From positions 1-38,331 of IMG/VR virus record IMGVR_UViG_3300010331_000007: 38,331 bases of DNA. One strand, written 5' to 3'. Below, one piece after another: positions 31,088 to 38,331 of the stretch. The notes under the pieces were generated by a model. That model searched no databases and was not told the origin of the DNA. It saw only the letters and a program-made list of their open reading frames with translations. The stretch is from a virus. The position numbers and the translations under genes were made by a program. How positions within the stretch are numbered: position 1 is the first letter of the stretch; the number at the start of each line of letters is the position of its first letter.

Positions 31088-32404
31088 ATGTCCCTTGTAA
31101 TTCAAATGCGAAGCGAACGCGCCGCGCTCAACGTTGCTATTCAGGCGTTGGCAAAAGTGGAGGCGGGTAGCGCCAGTCTCTCGGCCGAGCAGTTGGCTCA
31201 GTTCGTCGATCTGGAAGCGCAGATCAACGCCATCACCGACAAGATCAGCCGCGCCGAAGTTGCGGAGCGTCTAGCTGCCGCCTCTGCGGTACCGCTCAAC
31301 GAAAGCGCCCAGGGCATCAACGGCCCGCCCGCTGGCCATATCTCTGGTCCGTTCAACGAAGTCACTAAGCCTGGCGTTGCCATGGCGCAGATGGTGCGGC
31401 TGCTGGTGCAGGCCGGGGGTAACCAACATCAGGCGGCCGAGATGGCCAAGACTGGTGGCTACGGTGCCGACGTGCACATGGCGCTCTCAACGGTGACGCC
31501 TGCTTCTGGCGGCGTACTGGTGCCGGAAAATTTCAGCACCAGTGTGATCGAGTCGCTGCGGCCCAAGTCGGTGGTGCGCAACATGGGCGCCATCAGCCTG
31601 CCGCTGAACAATGGCAACCTGACCATGCCGCGTGTGTTGGGCAACACCCAGGTCACTTACATCGGTACCGAGGAGGACGTGCAGGTTACCAGCATGCAGT
31701 TCGGCGACCTGAAACTGTCTTCCAAGAAAGCCGCAGCGCTGGTGCCGATCTCTAATGATCTGCTGGCGTATTCGGGGGTGAACCCGCGTATCGACGCGCA
31801 AGTCAGCGGCGATCTCGCCGTCAGTATGGCGCTTTCGGAAGACCTGCACTTCATCCGCAGCGCAGGCAGCGCAGTGCTGCCGAAAGGGCTGCGCTACTGG
31901 GCTCCGGCGTCCAACGTACTGGCGGCCCCGGCTGGCGCCACGCTGGCGATCGTTGATTTGTACCTGGGCGGCATGATGCTGCGCCTCGAGGCGGCCAACG
32001 TGGATCTGGCTGCGTGTGGCTGGATCATGGCGCCACGCACCATCCGCTGGCTGCAATCGCTACGTGATGGCAATGGCAACAAGGCATACCCCGAAATCGA
32101 CGGCGGGCTGCTCAAGGGCTACCGCTTTGCACTGACCACCCAGGTTCCGGTCAACCTCGGCGCGAACGGCAACGAGTCGGAAATCTACTTCGTCAATTTC
32201 TCTGACTGCTATATCGGTGAAGACACCAATTTGGCTGTCGCCATCAGTACCGAAGCTTCCTACAAAGACGCAAACGGCGACACCGTCAGCGCCTTCCAGC
32301 GAGACCAAACCCTGATCCGCGTGATCAGCAAGCACGACTTCGGCCCGCGTCACCCCGAGTCCGTGGCTGTGGGTACCGGCATTACGTGGGGCGCCGGTAT
32401 GTAA
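31088..32404 (+). CDS. Major capsid protein, HK97 fold
   Basis: A 438-residue protein with GGAGG before its ATG. The first 110 or so residues are a coiled-coil delta domain (RSERAALNVAIQALAKVEAG and onward) that acts as internal scaffold and is removed by the S49 protease. The mature fold begins near TPASGGVLVPENFSTSVIE, then LRPKSVVRNMGAISLPLNNG and the P-domain and A-loop segments. Chemical cross-linking as in HK97 is not predictable. Confidence 0.93.
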   Translation: MSLVIQMRSERAALNVAIQALAKVEAGSASLSAEQLAQFVDLEAQINAITDKISRAEVAERLAAASAVPLNESAQGINGPPAGHISGPFNEVTKPGVAMAQMVRLLVQAGGNQHQAAEMAKTGGYGADVHMALSTVTPASGGVLVPENFSTSVIESLRPKSVVRNMGAISLPLNNGNLTMPRVLGNTQVTYIGTEEDVQVTSMQFGDLKLSSKKAAALVPISNDLLAYSGVNPRIDAQVSGDLAVSMALSEDLHFIRSAGSAVLPKGLRYWAPASNVLAAPAGATLAIVDLYLGGMMLRLEAANVDLAACGWIMAPRTIRWLQSLRDGNGNKAYPEIDGGLLKGYRFALTTQVPVNLGANGNESEIYFVNFSDCYIGEDTNLAVAISTEASYKDANGDTVSAFQRDQTLIRVISKHDFGPRHPESVAVGTGITWGAGM

Positions 32405-32460
32405 CGCCTGCTCCTGCCATGGACGGCGGGGCTTTCTTCTGTTTCTACCGAGGGTTTGGC

Positions 32461-32724
32461 ATGAGCAATATCATTGTGAAGTTTCTGAAGGCGTGGCGCG
32501 GCTATTCGGCGGGTGAGGTGGCGGGTTTTCCTCAAGATCAGGCCGAGGCATTGACCGCTGCCAACGTCGCAGTCATGACCGATAAGAAAACCGTGTTGGC
32601 TGACGGCAAGGCTGCTGCCGTGAAAAAGGCTGCCCCTGTGACGCCAAAGCAGGAAGGGATACCGCCCGTGGATGACGACTCTGGCAGTGTCGATGACGTG
32701 GAAGACGACGACGGGAAGCCGTAA
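32461..32724 (+). CDS. Small head-region protein, unknown function
   Basis: An 87-residue protein started at 32461 (MSNIIVKFLKAWRGYSAGE), with GAGGG upstream. The N-terminal part (YSAGEVAGFPQDQAEALTAA) resembles a small beta module seen in phage head proteins; the C-terminus is acidic (DDDSGSVDDVEDDDG). It may be a minor capsid or decoration-like protein. A module with the same theme (DEFDVSQTLANELVEQNLVE) occurs at 33612-33797. Confidence 0.65.
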   Translation: MSNIIVKFLKAWRGYSAGEVAGFPQDQAEALTAANVAVMTDKKTVLADGKAAAVKKAAPVTPKQEGIPPVDDDSGSVDDVEDDDGKP

Positions 32725-32726
32725 CC

Positions 32727-33278
32727 ATGGCCCGGCGCATCGCTTACATCGGTGAACCGGTGCTGACGTTGGATCAGGTGGCGTATCAGTGCCGCCTTGA
32801 CCCCGAGGACGTGCAGCCGGAGTTGATCGAAGGTGTGATCATTCCCGGCGTCACTGGCCAGGCAGAAAGTCGAACCGGCGCCGCAATTCGCCAGGCTGAA
32901 TATGAAGAGGAGTGGCCTGAGCATTACCGCTCGGGTCATGCGCTCGACATGGGGCAGGCCACCGAGATTATCTCCATTAGCCAGATTCTATCGAGTGGCG
33001 ATGTCGAGCCGCTGACGGTTGCGCACAACCTGCGTAATCGAGGCCGCGAAAGCTTTCTGTACTTCCCTGATGGGCGTCCGGACGGTGACTTGATGATTCG
33101 TTACAAGGCGGGTCTGGATTTGGATCGGAACCCGGCTGTGCGCTCCTGGTTGCTCATGCAGGCCGCAACGGCGCATGAGTTCCGCGAAACGCTAATCAGC
33201 GGCACGATCCTGGCTGAACTGCCGGGTTCGATGCTCGATTCGCTACTGGCCGAAATCACAGTCCCGCCGAGGTTCTGA
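32727..33278 (+). CDS. Head-tail connector, HK97 gp6-like
   Basis: A 183-residue protein. LTLDQVAYQCRLDPEDVQPE at the N-terminus and RSWLLMQAATAHEFRETLIS near the C-terminus fit gp6-like adaptors that form a ring under the portal. It has an unusual middle insert with ILSSGDVEPLTVAHNLRNRG. It follows the previous gene by 2 bases. Confidence 0.85.
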   Translation: MARRIAYIGEPVLTLDQVAYQCRLDPEDVQPELIEGVIIPGVTGQAESRTGAAIRQAEYEEEWPEHYRSGHALDMGQATEIISISQILSSGDVEPLTVAHNLRNRGRESFLYFPDGRPDGDLMIRYKAGLDLDRNPAVRSWLLMQAATAHEFRETLISGTILAELPGSMLDSLLAEITVPPRF

Positions 33279-33279
33279 T

Positions 33280-33615
33280 ATGCGAGCTGGCCCAGCGCGA
33301 CATCGTTTCAGGATCCTTGAGTCGCAAAGTGAAAAAGCGCCGGGCGGCAGTCGGATCGAAACCTGGATGGACATCGGTGGTATCTGGGGAGAGGTCTCAA
33401 TCCCTAATGGACGCACCCTTGCCGTCGCTGATCAGCTACAGGCCGTGGTAGACGCTGAAATTCACACCCGATATCGCTCCAACATCGTCGCAGGGATGCG
33501 TCTGGTCCGAGGCATCAAAACTTACCAAGTCCAAGCTGCGTTGCCCAACAACAATCAGTCGATGTTGCGGCTGCTGTGTTCAACAGTTTTAAATTTCAAA
33601 GGTAAAACGCTATGA
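33280..33615 (+). CDS. Head closure / head-tail joining protein
   Basis: A 111-residue beta-barrel protein. RHRFRILESQSEKAPGGSRI, followed by WGEVSIPNGRT and VVDAEIHTRYRSNIVAGMRL, is the standard head-tail joining pattern (SPP1 gp16/HK97 gp7 type). It would close the connector channel. It ends in ATGA with the next gene. Confidence 0.88.
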   Translation: MRAGPARHRFRILESQSEKAPGGSRIETWMDIGGIWGEVSIPNGRTLAVADQLQAVVDAEIHTRYRSNIVAGMRLVRGIKTYQVQAALPNNNQSMLRLLCSTVLNFKGKTL

Positions 33616-33797
33616 AAGTACGTGCGCTTGCGAATATTTCTGGTCCCGAGTGGGCCCACGTTATTGGTGATGAGTTTGACGTGAGCCAGACGCTTGCAAA
33701 TGAGCTGGTCGAGCAAAATCTGGTTGAAGCGGTAGAGGTCGAAACCGCTTCGGTAAAAGCTTCAAAGCCGAAGAAAACGTCGGCAGTCGAGCAGTAA
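33612..33797 (+). CDS. Small head-tail region protein
   Basis: A 61-residue protein coupled to the closure gene. ALANISGPEWAHVIGDEFDV followed by LANELVEQNLVE is a small beta-plus-helix module, and the tail is Lys/Ser-rich. Similar short proteins occur in Pseudomonas HK97-like phages. The function is unknown. Confidence 0.7.
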   Translation: MKVRALANISGPEWAHVIGDEFDVSQTLANELVEQNLVEAVEVETASVKASKPKKTSAVEQ

Positions 33798-33800
33798 GCC

Positions 33801-34307
33801 ATGGCTGGGCGTAGATCCAGGATGACGGGCGACTTCAAGCTGCGAAAGACGTTGCGCAACATCCATGCGCGTCTGGATAACGAACTGAAACCGGTCATGC
33901 AGGAAGCGGCTGATAAAGTTCTTGCCACTATGAAACAACTTATCCCCAAAGATACAGGGGAGGGGGCTGCAGCATTGACGGCCTTTGTATCGAAAAGCGG
34001 TCTGGATGCTCAGATCGGTTTGCGGGGGAGAAAGCTCAACAAGCGTTTTTATTACCTGCGCTTTTTGGAATACGGAACCAAGGGCTATACCGAAGGGAAA
34101 AAACGCAGTGGCGGACGGAACAAGCGGATCACCAACAAAGCAGACGGTCAGAGCTTTTTCGGCAAATATCCCGACATTCCAGCGCGGCCAGCGCATCCCT
34201 GGTTGCGACCCGCATATGACGTGAACAAGGAGTTTGTCCTTGCAAGCATCAGGCATGCGGTCAGCAACACGCTGAAGCGAGCAGCCGAGGAGTTGGGCAA
34301 TGGCTGA
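33801..34307 (+). CDS. HK97 gp10-like tail completion protein
   Basis: A 168-residue protein. VMQEAADKVLATMKQLIPKD, then TG (PKDTGEGAAALTAFVS), YYLRFLEYGTKGYTEGK, and RPAHPWLRPAYDVNKEFVL are the usual gp10 segments. These proteins act at the neck or tail terminus during joining. It overlaps the next gene by 8 bases. Confidence 0.9.
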   Translation: MAGRRSRMTGDFKLRKTLRNIHARLDNELKPVMQEAADKVLATMKQLIPKDTGEGAAALTAFVSKSGLDAQIGLRGRKLNKRFYYLRFLEYGTKGYTEGKKRSGGRNKRITNKADGQSFFGKYPDIPARPAHPWLRPAYDVNKEFVLASIRHAVSNTLKRAAEELGNG

Positions 34308-34683
34308 TCCATCTTTTGCGCTGCAAGTCGCCCTGTTCGATCGGCTGGAGGCTGAACTTTCGTGTCCGTTCTATGACGCGGTGCCGATGAACTCGGCGTT
34401 TCCCTACGTCACGATTGGTACCGAAATTTCCACCAACGCTGACCCGCTGGCCGGGCGCCGGGACATTCGCCTGTTTTATCTGTCCGTCTGGTCCGACTTC
34501 AAAGGCCAGGAGCAGGTAAAGCGGCTGATGGCTGAGATAGACACCGCGCTGCATGAACGGGCAATGCCGCTGAGCACGGGTCGCGTCGTCTCAATCCGCG
34601 TCATACGCAAGCAAGCGACCCCGGAGCCAGACGGCATGACCTACCAGGGCAGCGTCACGCTGCGGATCGTCACCGAACACTAA
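34300..34683 (+). CDS. DUF3168-type tail terminator protein
   Basis: A 127-residue protein. FALQVALFDRLEAELSCPFY, FPYVTIGTEIS and FYLSVWSDFKGQEQVKRLMA fit DUF3168 tail terminators, which form a hexameric cap on the tail tube. Confidence 0.88.
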   Translation: MADPSFALQVALFDRLEAELSCPFYDAVPMNSAFPYVTIGTEISTNADPLAGRRDIRLFYLSVWSDFKGQEQVKRLMAEIDTALHERAMPLSTGRVVSIRVIRKQATPEPDGMTYQGSVTLRIVTEH

Positions 34684-34738
34684 ACCACTGAACCACTGCC
34701 GCGTTGCGGCTTATCACCTGTCCTCAGGAGGACTACCC

Positions 34739-35209
34739 ATGACTATCAATACTGGCGCCGGCACACGGATCCATATCGGACCCCGTTTGACCGCCGCGCT
34801 TCCGGCGACCTCTGCCGCCGCCATCACCTTGCTGAAGGCGATTATTTACACCGAAGTCGGTGAGGTGCAAAGCATCGGTGATTACGGCGACACGATTGGC
34901 GATGTGAGCTTTTCGGGGCTGGCTTCCGGTCGTGCCCGCCACCTGAAAGGCCTGGCAGATGCCGGCAGTCTCGACGTCGTCGTGGGCTTTGACGCGGGTG
35001 ATGCCGGACAGCTGGCCATGGTGGCGGCGTTTCAGGACCGCTCGCGTTATGACTATCCGATCAAGGTGCTGTACGTCGACGGCAGCGCCGATTACTTCGG
35101 GGCCAAGGTCATGAGCAACAAAAAAGGCGGGATCAGCGTCGAGGGCGTGTTAACCCGCACCGTTGGCCTGGGCGTTAACTCAGAAATCTTTGAGGTGGTA
35201 GGCCCCTAA
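34739..35209 (+). CDS. Major tail tube protein
   Basis: A 156-residue protein with CAGGAGG before its ATG at 34739. It is mostly beta-structured with IYTEVGEVQSIGDYGDTIGD, GLADAGSLDVVVGFDAGD and GVLTRTVGLGVNSEIFEV. Size, position and the strong ribosome binding site fit the tail tube subunit of siphophages. Confidence 0.88.
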   Translation: MTINTGAGTRIHIGPRLTAALPATSAAAITLLKAIIYTEVGEVQSIGDYGDTIGDVSFSGLASGRARHLKGLADAGSLDVVVGFDAGDAGQLAMVAAFQDRSRYDYPIKVLYVDGSADYFGAKVMSNKKGGISVEGVLTRTVGLGVNSEIFEVVGP

Positions 35210-35283
35210 CAGTCGTCCAGCCTGGCGATGCTGCATGTTTGCGGCATCGCCTTCATCCCCATTTTTGATAAAGAGAATTACCC

Positions 35284-35634
35284 ATGTCCAAGACCAACCA
35301 CGGCACCGTCGATGTAACCGTCGGCGAAGAGACCTTCACCCTGAAACCCACCCTGAAAGCCATGAAGGCGATTGAGGGTCGTTTTGGTGGAATCCTGCCA
35401 GCCATGCAGTCAGTCGGTGCGGCGAACCTGTCGACGGTCTGTTTCATTATTGCCGTTGGCGCAGGTGTGAACCTGACCAAGAAAGGGGCGCTCGATCCTA
35501 TCGAAGAGGCGGTATTCGAAGCGGGCCTGAACGAGGTCGGCAGCCAGGTTATTCCCTATCTCAGCGGATTTCTGAACCCGGCCGGCAAAACCGATGCCGA
35601 GCTTGAGGCTCAGGTGGAGTCGGGAAACGAGTAA
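35284..35634 (+). CDS. Tail assembly chaperone, upstream frame (G-like)
   Basis: A 116-residue protein. VTVGEETFTLKPTLKAMKAI followed by FGGILPAMQSVGAANLSTVC and AVGAGVNLTKKG matches the GTA-type tail assembly chaperone family. It helps tape measure and tube assembly. Its last codons carry a GGGAAAC slippery site that leads into a second frame. Confidence 0.9.
   Translation: MSKTNHGTVDVTVGEETFTLKPTLKAMKAIEGRFGGILPAMQSVGAANLSTVCFIIAVGAGVNLTKKGALDPIEEAVFEAGLNEVGSQVIPYLSGFLNPAGKTDAELEAQVESGNE
35622..35628 (+). other. Programmed -1 frameshift site GGGAAAC
   Basis: The heptamer is in the correct phase, G-GGA-AAC, three codons before the UAA stop (35632). It fits the canonical X-XXY-YYZ form. A shift of -1 joins the frame that starts at CGA 35628 and runs open to 35885. 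Confidence 0.88.
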
Positions 35635-35885
35635 AGCGGGATCCCAACCTGTCGGTGGTCGATGAGCTATTCAACATCGCCACCGGCTGGCTTGGCTGGC
35701 CGCCCAGCGAGGCATGGAATGCCTGTGTCGTGGAGATCGTCATGGCGTGGGATTCAAAGCGTCAGTTCCTGATTGACACGAATCCGTTCGGAGGGGGTGG
35801 CGAGGACAAACTGTCGAAAAAGCAGGTGGCCATGGAGGCAAGAATGGGGTTCAGGGTTGCGGCGATGGGCAGGAAAAAGGATTAG
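35628..35885 (+). CDS. Tail assembly chaperone, frameshifted extension (T-like)
   Basis: An 85-residue extension in the -1 frame (RVKRDPNLSVVDELFNIATG, then WLGWPPSEAWNACVVEIVMA, ending MGRKKD). It would form a fusion of about 200 residues with residues 1-115 of the upstream protein. A GTG at 35655 could in theory give an independent product but has no ribosome binding site. This is the G/GT arrangement of lambda, with the minor fusion product needed for tail assembly. Confidence 0.85.
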   Translation, partial: RVKRDPNLSVVDELFNIATGWLGWPPSEAWNACVVEIVMAWDSKRQFLIDTNPFGGGGEDKLSKKQVAMEARMGFRVAAMGRKKD

Positions 35886-35976
35886 CCGGTATCTGTTTTG
35901 ATCACGCTTCCTTGGTAGTGGTAGATTGCCATGTAAGCTGACTTGAGTAGCTTGGATATCCACATAGGAAGTGAGT

Positions 35977-36324
35977 GTGAGAAAAGCCATTGCAACAACC
36001 CTGCTATACCTTGTGATTGCAGGCTCTAACGTGGTTTTCGCTGCGCCATCTGAAGTTGAGATGGTTACCCAGGCAAAAGAGGCGGTAGGCCGATCAGTTA
36101 AGGATGGGGAGTCGATGCGTGTGAACATTTTTTCGGCAAGGCCGACCCCTGCCGACCCGGAGTCATTCATCGTTTGCGGCGAGGTAAATGCCAAAAACTC
36201 ATATGGCGCCTACTCTGGGTTTCAGCGATTTTCGTTTTCGTTCCTCAATAACACGCCATTGCTGAGACTCGACGAAGGCGGCCGCAGCGCACAAATCATC
36301 ATTGAGGCGTTCTGCAGCAAATAA
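35977..36324 (+). CDS. Secreted moron protein inserted between tail genes
   Basis: A 115-residue protein. GTG 35977 is preferred over 35971 because AGGA lies 7 bases upstream. The N-terminus (VRKAIATTLLYLVIAGSNVV, then FAAPS) is a Sec signal peptide with an A-x-A cleavage site near residue 24. The mature part is about 90 residues, predicted beta-rich, with two Cys (FIVCGEV and EAFCSK) that could form a disulfide. It has its own upstream space (possible -35 TTGATC 35898, -10 TAGATT 35922, 18 bp apart) and its own terminators. These are the marks of a lysogenic conversion gene. I do not recognise a family; superinfection exclusion at the cell envelope is one possibility. Confidence 0.75.
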   Translation: MRKAIATTLLYLVIAGSNVVFAAPSEVEMVTQAKEAVGRSVKDGESMRVNIFSARPTPADPESFIVCGEVNAKNSYGAYSGFQRFSFSFLNNTPLLRLDEGGRSAQIIIEAFCSK

Positions 36325-36359
36325 CGCCCACATGGCTTGACCTTAAAGCCAGGTAAAAG

Positions 36360-36381
36360 CCCGCCAAGCGCGGGTTTTTTT
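36360..36381 (+). terminator. Terminator of the secreted moron
   Basis: A stem CCCGC/GCGGG (36360-36364 and 36370-36374) is followed by seven T residues, closing the moron transcript. Confidence 0.8.
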
Positions 36382-36391
36382 ACGCCCGGAG

Positions 36392-36416
36392 ACCGGCCCT
36401 TGAGTCGGTTTTTTTT
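36392..36416 (+). terminator. Second, weaker terminator before the tape measure gene
   Basis: A short stem ACCG/CGGT (36392-36395 and 36406-36409) with a long loop, followed by eight T residues. Two terminators in a row before the tape measure suggest that late polymerase must be antiterminated. Confidence 0.55.
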
Positions 36417-36433
36417 CGCCAGGAGAAAAGCAA

Positions 36434-38331
36434 ATGGCTGATGCCGACGTACAAGGCATGTTGATTCGCATTGAAGCGACAACAGCGCAGCTTCGTCAGG
36501 AAATTGCGCGCGGTGATGCAGCGGTAGCGCAGTCGGCCGGCAGCATTGATGCAAGCCTTGGCAAGATCGACAGCGGTTTTGACCGCACCGGCTCTAACGC
36601 AGGTGTCCTTCAGCGGGCCGTCAGTGCGGCTTTCACGGGGATAGGCTTGGCTTCAGCTGCCGCCGTGGCGGGACTGGTCGCAATTACCGTAAAAACCACC
36701 AACTACGCCCAGGAAGTGAAGAACCTTTCTTCGCTGTCGAAAGCCTCGGTCACGGAGTTCCAGCGCTTTGCCGTGGGCGCCAAGTCGGTCGGCATCGAGC
36801 AGGACAAGCTGGGTGACATTTTCAAGGACACCACTGACCGGGTTGGGGAATTTCTCCAGCGTGGCGGCGGTGAAATGGCGGACTTCTTCAAGGAGATTGC
36901 CCCGAAGGTCGGCGTCACTGCGCAGATGTTTGCCAAGCTTTCAGGTCCAGAAGCCTTGCAGTTGTATTACACCTCGCTTGAGAAAGCAGGTTTAAGCCAA
37001 ACGCAGATGACCACCTACATGGAAGCGATGGCCGATGAGGCCACCGGTTTAATCCCGCTGCTGAAAAACAACGGTGCCGGCTTCAAGGAGTTCGGTGACC
37101 AGGCTGAGAGGTCTGGCCAGATCCTCAAGTCGTTTGAGATTGACCAACTGGTCGCGGTCAATCGCTCGATACAAGCGCTTGAGGGGTCGTTTGAGGGTGC
37201 GTCACGGCAGTTGGTGTTGGGGATGCTCCCAGGCATTCAGAGCGTCACCGACCGACTGACGAGCATGTCCAGCAACGGCGCCATGGAAGCGCTGGGCACT
37301 GGGGTGGGCTTCCTGGCGGATCACCTCAATATTTTGGCCGCTGTGATGGGCGGCAAGGTGGCGGCCAGCTTTGTCGGTTACATTCAGAATCTAGGCGCCT
37401 CGGCCCTGGCGTCGAATCAAGCCGGCGCGGCCAACCTGGCCCAGGCGACCAGCGCGGTCCAGGTAGCCACTGCTAACCAGGTCGCGGCCCAGTCGGCGGT
37501 GGTTCGGGCTGAAAAAGAAGCCATTGCGGCACGCGGCACCGGCGTCCAAACGCAGATGTCGATCCAACTGGCCGAGGCGCGTCTGGCTGAGCGCGCCGCG
37601 ACCGCGCAGTTGGTGGTGGCGCAGACAGGTCTCAAGACGGCCAGTGGCTACTTGCTCGGTATTTTCGGTGGGCCTGCCGGCATTGCAGCGCTCGCTGTAG
37701 GGGCGGCTATTGCTTTCCTGACCCTGCGTGACAACACCAGTACGCTGGAAAAGAAACTGGGTGATCTGGCGGATCCGCTGGACAAGCTGACCGAGCGCTT
37801 TGACAAGCTCAACCGTGCTACGCAGGCGGTGACCCTTCGCGCCCTTCAAGAGAACATCGCCGAGACCCAGGCAAAAGTGGGTCAGATGTCAGGCGCCATG
37901 GCTGACAAGTTTGAAAATGACCTGCGCAACATGGGCGCGGCCGGTGCTGATGGATTGATGGCCGGTCTGGTCAACCTTCCCGCTGATACCCAGGCGGCGC
38001 TGGACCTAGTGCGCAAGACATCGAAGGATCAGGCCAGCGGTATCGCGGTGGATTGGAAAGCCGTTGCTGACCAGTTGCGTACGATGCCAGGCGTCACCGA
38101 AGAAATGGCCCAGGCACTGGAGTCGAGCCAGTCGCCGGTGACTGATCTCAGTGCTGTGCTTCAGAAACAGCAACAAACCCTGGCGGCGCTCACCGCCGAA
38201 ACCGATAAAAATACCGCCTCGCAAAACCAGAACAGTGCCGCCAAGAGCACGGCCTCGGCCGCCGGTCAAAAGTACATCGACGAGCAGACCAAGGCGCTAC
38301 AGGCCGCCCAGGACAAAACGTTCACTGAGCA
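36434..38331 (+). CDS. Tail length tape measure protein, N-terminal part (residues 1-592 and overlap)
   Basis: Start at 36434 with GGAG 7-10 bases upstream. The frame is open to the window end and joins in phase with base 2. The N-terminus is helical (VQGMLIRIEATTAQLRQEIA), followed by AAVSGLVAIT-type hydrophobic residues near 60-80 and a globular segment (KSVGIEQDKLGDIFKDTTDR, EFLQRGGGEMADFFKEIAPK, KLSGPEALQLYYTSLEKAG). A second hydrophobic region lies near residues 405-430 (LGIFGGPAGIAALAVGAAIA). These features are those of lambda-type tape measures. Confidence 0.93.
   Translation, partial: MADADVQGMLIRIEATTAQLRQEIARGDAAVAQSAGSIDASLGKIDSGFDRTGSNAGVLQRAVSAAFTGIGLASAAAVAGLVAITVKTTNYAQEVKNLSSLSKASVTEFQRFAVGAKSVGIEQDKLGDIFKDTTDRVGEFLQRGGGEMADFFKEIAPKVGVTAQMFAKLSGPEALQLYYTSLEKAGLSQTQMTTYMEAMADEATGLIPLLKNNGAGFKEFGDQAERSGQILKSFEIDQLVAVNRSIQALEGSFEGASRQLVLGMLPGIQSVTDRLTSMSSNGAMEALGTGVGFLADHLNILAAVMGGKVAASFVGYIQNLGASALASNQAGAANLAQATSAVQVATANQVAAQSAVVRAEKEAIAARGTGVQTQMSIQLAEARLAERAATAQLVVAQTGLKTASGYLLGIFGGPAGIAALAVGAAIAFLTLRDNTSTLEKKLGDLADPLDKLTERFDKLNRATQAVTLRALQENIAETQAKVGQMSGAMADKFENDLRNMGAAGADGLMAGLVNLPADTQAALDLVRKTSKDQASGIAVDWKAVADQLRTMPGVTEEMAQALESSQSPVTDLSAVLQKQQQTLAALTAETDKNTASQNQNSAAKSTASAAGQKYIDEQTKALQAAQDKTFTE
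38209..38331. repeat. Terminal direct repeat (copy 2)
   Basis: Exact copy of bases 1-123. The frame agrees in both copies (codon starts at 2 and at 38210), so the window is a circular genome with a 123-bp overlap. Confidence 0.95.

Noticed and set aside
1-38331. CRISPR arrays, tRNA or rRNA genes, insertion sequences
   Set aside because: No regularly spaced 25-40-bp repeats, tRNA-like cloverleaf or transposase gene was seen by eye on either strand.

Overview
This window is the complete genome of a temperate, lambda-like tailed phage (siphovirus layout, HK97-type capsid), almost certainly a Pseudomonas prophage or phage. Bases 1-123 are repeated exactly at 38209-38331, so the sequence is a circular molecule of 38,208 bp opened inside the tape measure gene, which reads in frame through the junction. 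The Pseudomonas assignment rests on moderately high GC, a PrtN-type pyocin activator, a CTGT-N8-ACAG LexA box and gene families (DUF4376, DUF2303, PrtN, GH108 endolysin) typical of Pseudomonas prophages. No comparison with databases was possible.

Layout. (1) 36434-38331 plus 1-8012: tape measure, one tail-tip protein, a tail fibre with 11 Asp-box repeats and a DUF4376 protein. (2) 8081-9422: GH108 endolysin, DUF6527 and DUF1353 proteins. (3) 9423-10912: paired hairpins, a LexA box, a D12-class adenine methyltransferase, a strong terminator and a likely attP. (4) 10913-11787: a two-gene accessory unit with a divergent ClpP-like serine protease. (5) 11802-19769, leftward early operon: integrase, excisionase, C5 methyltransferase with an expanded repeat region, DHH/DHHA1 phosphoesterase, membrane protein, DUF2303, PrtN-like activator, KilA-C-like protein, dNMP kinase and unknowns. 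(6) 19800-20880, immunity region: CI-like self-cleaving repressor, Cro, operators, PL and PR. (7) 21020-25175, rightward early genes: CII-like, TraR/DksA zinc finger, primase-helicase, an iteron-rich putative origin, and an antiterminator Q. (8) 25195-36324, late region: a P-box-like array, a terminator, holin, HNH, terminases, portal, S49 protease, major capsid protein, connectors, tail tube, tail assembly chaperones with a -1 frameshift, and a secreted moron.

How it may work together. Cleavage of the CI repressor in the SOS response would release PL and PR. The leftward operon would then supply the PrtN-like activator. Immediately downstream of Q, and upstream of a strong terminator and the holin-packaging-structural genes, lies a tandem 11-bp array that fits the pyocin P-box pattern ATTGnn(n)GTnn(n). 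I therefore propose that late expression combines a pyocin-type activator switch (PrtN/P-box) with Q-type antitermination. A shared 11-nt motif, CCTCTCACCAC, lies in the PL leader, directly after cro, and once inside the left operon. Two of the three copies are in the loops of long GC-rich hairpins, so they resemble nut-like RNA elements.

Most exciting candidates: the PrtN/P-box late switch; the CCTCTCACCAC hairpins; the 9-bp GTGTTGGGT iterons inside a small ORF; the ClpP-like pair between attP and int; and the DHH/DHHA1 phosphoesterase as a possible counter-defence enzyme.
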